From Pseudorhodobacter antarcticus (GTDB lineage: Bacteria > Pseudomonadota > Alphaproteobacteria > Rhodobacterales > Rhodobacteraceae): DNA of 10,131 bases. The position numbers were made by a program, and so were the translations under genes. The stretch spans positions 1-10,131 of the forward strand of contig CAMAQR010000086.1 in the NCBI GenBank assembly GCA_945860375.1. Reading direction: 5' to 3'. The notes beneath the pieces are model-generated. The model made no database searches. It was not told where the DNA came from and saw only the letters and a list, made by a program, of their open reading frames with translations. This document shows positions 7,108 through 10,131 of the stretch, in pieces. The first letter of the stretch is position 1; every line of letters begins with the position of its first letter.

Positions 7108-8222
7108 CGCCCGGCCTCGACCAGTCTGGACAAGGCAAAGGTGGTTTTCGCGACCTGAAAGTGGTTGCGAAAATCGTCGAAAGCAGCCTGATCACGTCGT
7201 TTCATCTGGAAACAGCGGATGGATCTGCGTTGCCAGCGTTCCGTCCCGGTCAGTTTCTGGTGTTCAGGATTCCCTCGGGTGATGCCAAAGGCTATGTGCT
7301 GCGCAACTATAGCCTGTCCGGCTCGCCCGAGGATCTGAGCCATTACCGCATCTCAGTCAAACGCGAGCCCTCAGCGGGGCCGAGCCTGCCGGTCGGCCTA
7401 AGTTCAAACTACCTCCATGACAGCGTCATGGTTGGCGATGTCCTAGCCGTCGACGGCCCGCGCGGCGAATTTGTACTGGATGAGGTCAGCGACCGTCCGG
7501 TGGTTCTGCTAAGCGGCGGGGTCGGGCTGACGCCGATGGTGGCAATGCTGCATGCACTGGCGCATCGGTCCGCCCGTCGCGCCTTGTTTCTGCATGCCTG
7601 CGAAAACGGTGAGGTGCATGCGCTGCGCGATGAGGTCAATGGTCTGATCGGCCAGCGTCCCGGCCTGTCGGCCCATTTTTGCTATCGTGCGCCCAGTGCC
7701 GAAGATCGCACTGCGAACCGATTTGACAGTGAAGGTTTCATTACCCGCGAGGCGATGCAAAGCCTGCTTTGTCTGGACGATTACGATTTCTACCTTTGCG
7801 GCCCACCGCCGTTCATGCGGGCGATGTATCAGACCCTGCGTGGCCTTGGCGTGGCCAAAGACCGCGTCGCCTATGAATTCTTCGGCCCTGCCACGGTGCT
7901 TGATACCGAGGTTAAACAGAAGCCGATCGCCCTGACTGTCGGTGCCCCTCCCGCGCCCGCAGACGGGGCGATCACTGTCGAATTCCGCAAGTCTGGCATC
8001 GTTGCCGAGTGGGATGCCCGCGCGCAGTCTTTGTTGGCCTTTGCAGAGGATCAGGGGTTGAAGCCGGAATTTAGTTGCCGCGCGGGCATCTGCGGCACGT
8101 GCACATCGCGGATCATTTCGGGCGACGTGAGCTATTTCGAAGACCCGCTCGAAGACCTGGCGCTGGGTGAATTGCTACTGTGCTGCTCGCGTCCGAAAAC
8201 CGCCATCGTATTGGATCTGTGA
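7104..8222 (+). CDS. Oxygenase reductase: flavohemoglobin-like FAD/NAD(P)H module fused to a C-terminal 2Fe-2S ferredoxin
   Basis: Electron-transfer partner predicted to pass electrons from NAD(P)H through flavin and a plant-type 2Fe-2S cluster to the Rieske oxygenase. Its 372 residues hold, in order, a flavin domain (about 15-125) with R67-N-Y-S70, a nucleotide domain (130-260) with GGVGLTP (138-144) and LCGPPPFM (231-238), and a ferredoxin domain (285-372). The ferredoxin ligands are C325, C330, C333 and C360. The stretches HACENGEVHA, RFDSEGFI and YEFFGPATVL closely follow the reductase half of the flavohemoglobin Hmp, but no globin is present. VanB-type reductases have a similar order but are shorter (near 317) and bind FMN; the RNYS motif here suggests FAD. 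It overlaps the oxygenase by 4 nt and the aminotransferase by 1 nt. The physiological pairing is inferred from this tight coupling. Confidence 0.9.
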   Translation: MTPGLDQSGQGKGGFRDLKVVAKIVESSLITSFHLETADGSALPAFRPGQFLVFRIPSGDAKGYVLRNYSLSGSPEDLSHYRISVKREPSAGPSLPVGLSSNYLHDSVMVGDVLAVDGPRGEFVLDEVSDRPVVLLSGGVGLTPMVAMLHALAHRSARRALFLHACENGEVHALRDEVNGLIGQRPGLSAHFCYRAPSAEDRTANRFDSEGFITREAMQSLLCLDDYDFYLCGPPPFMRAMYQTLRGLGVAKDRVAYEFFGPATVLDTEVKQKPIALTVGAPPAPADGAITVEFRKSGIVAEWDARAQSLLAFAEDQGLKPEFSCRAGICGTCTSRIISGDVSYFEDPLEDLALGELLLCCSRPKTAIVLDL

Positions 8223-9364
8223 TGACCGCTTCGCCCGAAACCAAAACAAACCCTGGCGCGGCATCTGCGGCGCTGATGGTCAATCCGCATGTCGCGGCAT
8301 TGCCGCCCTACAACGCGGGAATGTCTTTGGCACGCGCCCGGGCGCTGAGCGGGCATCACGATTTGGCACGGCTTGCCAGCAACGAAAACCCCGATGGCTG
8401 CTCGCCCGCCGTTTTGGCGGCTTTGGCCGGAGGTGGTTTTGAGCCTTGGCGTTACGCCGATCCGGCCTGCACCGCGCTGCGCGAAGCTTTGGCCCTGCGG
8501 TTGGGAGTCAGTGCAGACGTGATCGTGGCGGGCAATGGGTCCGAAGAAATGATCGCCGCAATTTCGCGCGGCGTTCTGGTTGCTGGCACGCAGGTAGTGA
8601 CCGTGGTGCCAAGCTTTGGCCTGCACGAGATCGAACCTTTGGCCGCGGGTGCCTCGGTCCTTAAAGTGCCGATGACCGCGGCGGCGGGTTTTGATCTCGC
8701 GGCACTGGAGGCCGCAATTGCCGCCGTTCCGCGTGTAGTGTTCCTGTCTTCGCCCTGGAATCCGGTTGGGCCTGCGCTTGATCAGTCTGCCTTGCAGCGC
8801 CTGATCGCAGCCGTGCGGCCGGGCACGTTGTTTGTGCTGGACGAGGCCTATTTTGAATATGCAGATGCAAGCTTGCCTGACGGAATTGAAACCCTGCGCG
8901 ACAGTGGCATAGCTTACATTGTGTTGCGCACATTTTCCAAAGCCTATGGTTTGGCCGGGCTGCGCGTCGGTTATGCCGTGTGTTCAGGCCCCGAAATCGC
9001 GCGGGTGATTGGCTCGGCCAAAACCCCGTTCAACGTGAATGGGGCAGCACAGCTCGCCGCCGCGGCAGCACTTGAGGATGAAGCGTGGATGAAGGCCTCG
9101 GTGGCGCGCATCCTCTCCGAGCGGGACCGTGTGGCCGCTGACTTGACAGCAATGGGGCTTCATGCCGCCCCGTCGCAGACCAACTTTCTGTTCTTTGACA
9201 CCGGGCGCGACAGCGCAGCAGTGGCCGCAGCCCTGTTGCAGGACGGGATCATCGTCAAGCCGTGGCGCGAGGCGGGCTATACCACTTGGCTGCGCGCCAC
9301 GATTGGCAAGCCCGCTGACAATGATCGCCTGATCGCCTCGCTTCGCAAACAGGTAGCCCGATGA
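8222..9364 (+). CDS. HisC-like PLP-dependent aminotransferase (class I/II)
   Basis: Transaminase of the histidinol-phosphate/aromatic aminotransferase group, 380 residues. Landmarks in order: the PYNAG segment (30-34), ASNENPDG (52-59), GNGSEE (104-109), SSPWNPVG (176-183) with N180, LDEAYFEY (206-213) with D207 and Y210 contacting the cofactor, RTFSKAYGLAGLRVGY (236-251) with the PLP lysine K240, and WLRATIGKP (356-364) with the carboxylate-binding R358. The usual NPNNPTG is altered to SPWNPVG, and no other his biosynthesis gene is nearby. A catabolic or peripheral role is therefore more likely than histidine synthesis. A HisC-like fold would suit imidazole pyruvate/histidine or aromatic oxoacid/amino acid pairs. 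The ATG at 8222 overlaps the reductase stop by 1 nt (TGATG), and the stop overlaps the next gene by 4 nt. The frame extends upstream to 8180, inside the reductase's cluster-binding region, and I rejected that start. Confidence 0.88.
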   Translation: MTASPETKTNPGAASAALMVNPHVAALPPYNAGMSLARARALSGHHDLARLASNENPDGCSPAVLAALAGGGFEPWRYADPACTALREALALRLGVSADVIVAGNGSEEMIAAISRGVLVAGTQVVTVVPSFGLHEIEPLAAGASVLKVPMTAAAGFDLAALEAAIAAVPRVVFLSSPWNPVGPALDQSALQRLIAAVRPGTLFVLDEAYFEYADASLPDGIETLRDSGIAYIVLRTFSKAYGLAGLRVGYAVCSGPEIARVIGSAKTPFNVNGAAQLAAAAALEDEAWMKASVARILSERDRVAADLTAMGLHAAPSQTNFLFFDTGRDSAAVAAALLQDGIIVKPWREAGYTTWLRATIGKPADNDRLIASLRKQVAR

Positions 9365-10131
9365 TTGCGCGCGCTGTCGCACCCCCTGATCTGACGGCGT
9401 TGCAACACGCGTTGAATGCGGCTGTCGGTCCTGCCCATGTGCGCAAGGATGCGGGCCCGGACCACGGTGCGACATTGCTGGTCCTGCCCGGATCAACGGC
9501 CGAGGTCGCTGCTGTCGTCGCCATTGCACGGGTGCACGGGGTCAGCATTGTTCCGCAAGGGGGCCATACGGGTTTGGTCGGCGGCTGCCAGTCACATCCC
9601 GGCCAGATCGTGTTATCACTAACACGGATGGCGCTGATTGAGGCCATATACCCCGACGAGCGCGTGGCAGTCGTGCAGGCGGGCGTGGCACTGGAAGCGT
9701 TGCAGATTGCAGCCCTGACACATGGCCTGGAACCCGGCATTGATCTTGCGGCGCGGGGAACTGCTACGATCGGAGGCATGGTGTCGACCAACGCGGGTGG
9801 CATCATGGCGCATCGCTATGGGGTGATGCGGCATCGCGTGTTAGGGCTGGAGGCGGTGCTGCCCGATGGCACCATCTATTCCGACATGACCCGCGTGGTG
9901 AAGAACACGGGCGGCTATGATCTGAAGCACATCTTTATCGGCGCTGAAGGCACCCTTGGCATCGTCACGCGGGTGGTGATCAAGTTGGAGCCGCTGCCGC
10001 AGTCCACCGCCACTGTGATGCTGGGCCTGCCATCGGTGGCTGCGGCGTTGGAGGCGATCAGCTTCGCGCTGCGATCTGATGCCGGGCATTTGCGGGCGGC
10101 TGAAGGGCTGTGGCAGTCCTATATTCAACTG
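9361..10131 (+). CDS. FAD-linked dehydrogenase, D-2-hydroxyglutarate / D-lactate dehydrogenase type, 3' truncated by window edge
   Basis: The N-terminal 257 residues of a VAO/PCMH-fold flavoprotein of the GlcD/DLD/D2HGDH group, normally about 460-480 residues. The FAD-binding half is intact: VLPGSTAEVAAVV (41-53), VPQGGHTGLVGG (64-75), LSLTRM (85-90), the GIDLAARGTATIGGMVSTNAGG block (126-147), RYGVMRHRVLGLEAVLPDG (152-170) and NTGGYDLKHIFIGAEGTLGI (182-201). The GYDLK..FIGAEGTLG and IDLAARG forms resemble D-2-hydroxyglutarate dehydrogenase more than glycolate oxidase. Such enzymes oxidise D-2-hydroxyacids to 2-oxoacids and pass electrons to ETF or quinone. The substrate-binding C-terminal domain lies beyond the window, so the substrate is undetermined. 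The start ATG overlaps the aminotransferase stop (ATGA). Next to an aminotransferase, it could provide or consume the oxoacid partner of that enzyme. Confidence 0.9.
   Translation, partial: MIARAVAPPDLTALQHALNAAVGPAHVRKDAGPDHGATLLVLPGSTAEVAAVVAIARVHGVSIVPQGGHTGLVGGCQSHPGQIVLSLTRMALIEAIYPDERVAVVQAGVALEALQIAALTHGLEPGIDLAARGTATIGGMVSTNAGGIMAHRYGVMRHRVLGLEAVLPDGTIYSDMTRVVKNTGGYDLKHIFIGAEGTLGIVTRVVIKLEPLPQSTATVMLGLPSVAAALEAISFALRSDAGHLRAAEGLWQSYIQL

Noticed and set aside
8222..9364. Calling the aminotransferase a biosynthetic hisC
   Set aside because: It is embedded in a catabolic-type operon with overlapping genes, has a divergent cofactor loop, and no other his genes are nearby.
1..10131. RNA genes, CRISPR arrays, insertion sequences, attachment sites
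   Set aside because: I looked for cloverleaf-like, repeat-spacer and terminal-repeat patterns on reading through; the gaps are short (all under 125 nt) and none holds such structure.

Overview
The window is one end-to-end stretch of bacterial chromosome, high in GC, densely packed and without RNA genes, mobile elements or CRISPR. Codon use, the glutathione-dependent formaldehyde pair (class III ADH plus Gfa), the HutF/HutG-type histidine route and the general look of the proteins suggest an alphaproteobacterium, most likely Rhodobacterales (Rhodobacter/Roseobacter group). That placement is inference from protein character; no marker gene is present.

Layout: (1) 1-3166, + strand: the end of a hut operon, with a 5'-truncated hutH (histidine ammonia-lyase), hutG (N-formylglutamate deformylase, overlapping hutH by 4 nt) and hutU (urocanate hydratase). 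(2) 3244-4995, + strand: glutathione-dependent formaldehyde oxidation, class III alcohol dehydrogenase (adhI/frmA/flhA) and gfa. A perfect hairpin at 5011-5038 closes this block. (3) 5023-5949, - strand: a GcvA-like LysR regulator whose stop codon lies inside that hairpin. (4) 5950-6069: the divergent control region, with a LysR-type palindrome TTTAG-N5-CTAAA and a plausible sigma70 promoter. (5) 6070 to the window end, + strand: four genes joined by 1-4 nt overlaps: a VanA/dicamba-demethylase-like Rieske oxygenase, its flavin/2Fe-2S reductase, a HisC-like aminotransferase, and an FAD-linked dehydrogenase of the D-2-hydroxyglutarate/D-lactate dehydrogenase type that runs off the end.

How they may work together: the hut genes turn histidine into glutamate plus formate. 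The adhI/gfa pair oxidises formaldehyde to S-formylglutathione. Rieske enzymes of the VanA/dicamba/caffeine-demethylase group remove O- or N-methyl groups as formaldehyde. A HisC-like aminotransferase and a D-2-hydroxyacid dehydrogenase would connect a 2-hydroxyacid, a 2-oxoacid and an amino acid. The most interesting reading, and it is inference, is a peripheral pathway feeding a methylated imidazole compound (for example an N-methylhistidine or methyl-imidazolelactate) into the hut pathway, with formaldehyde handled by the genes between them, under control of the divergent LysR protein. The enzymes are individually recognisable; the combination is what deserves study.
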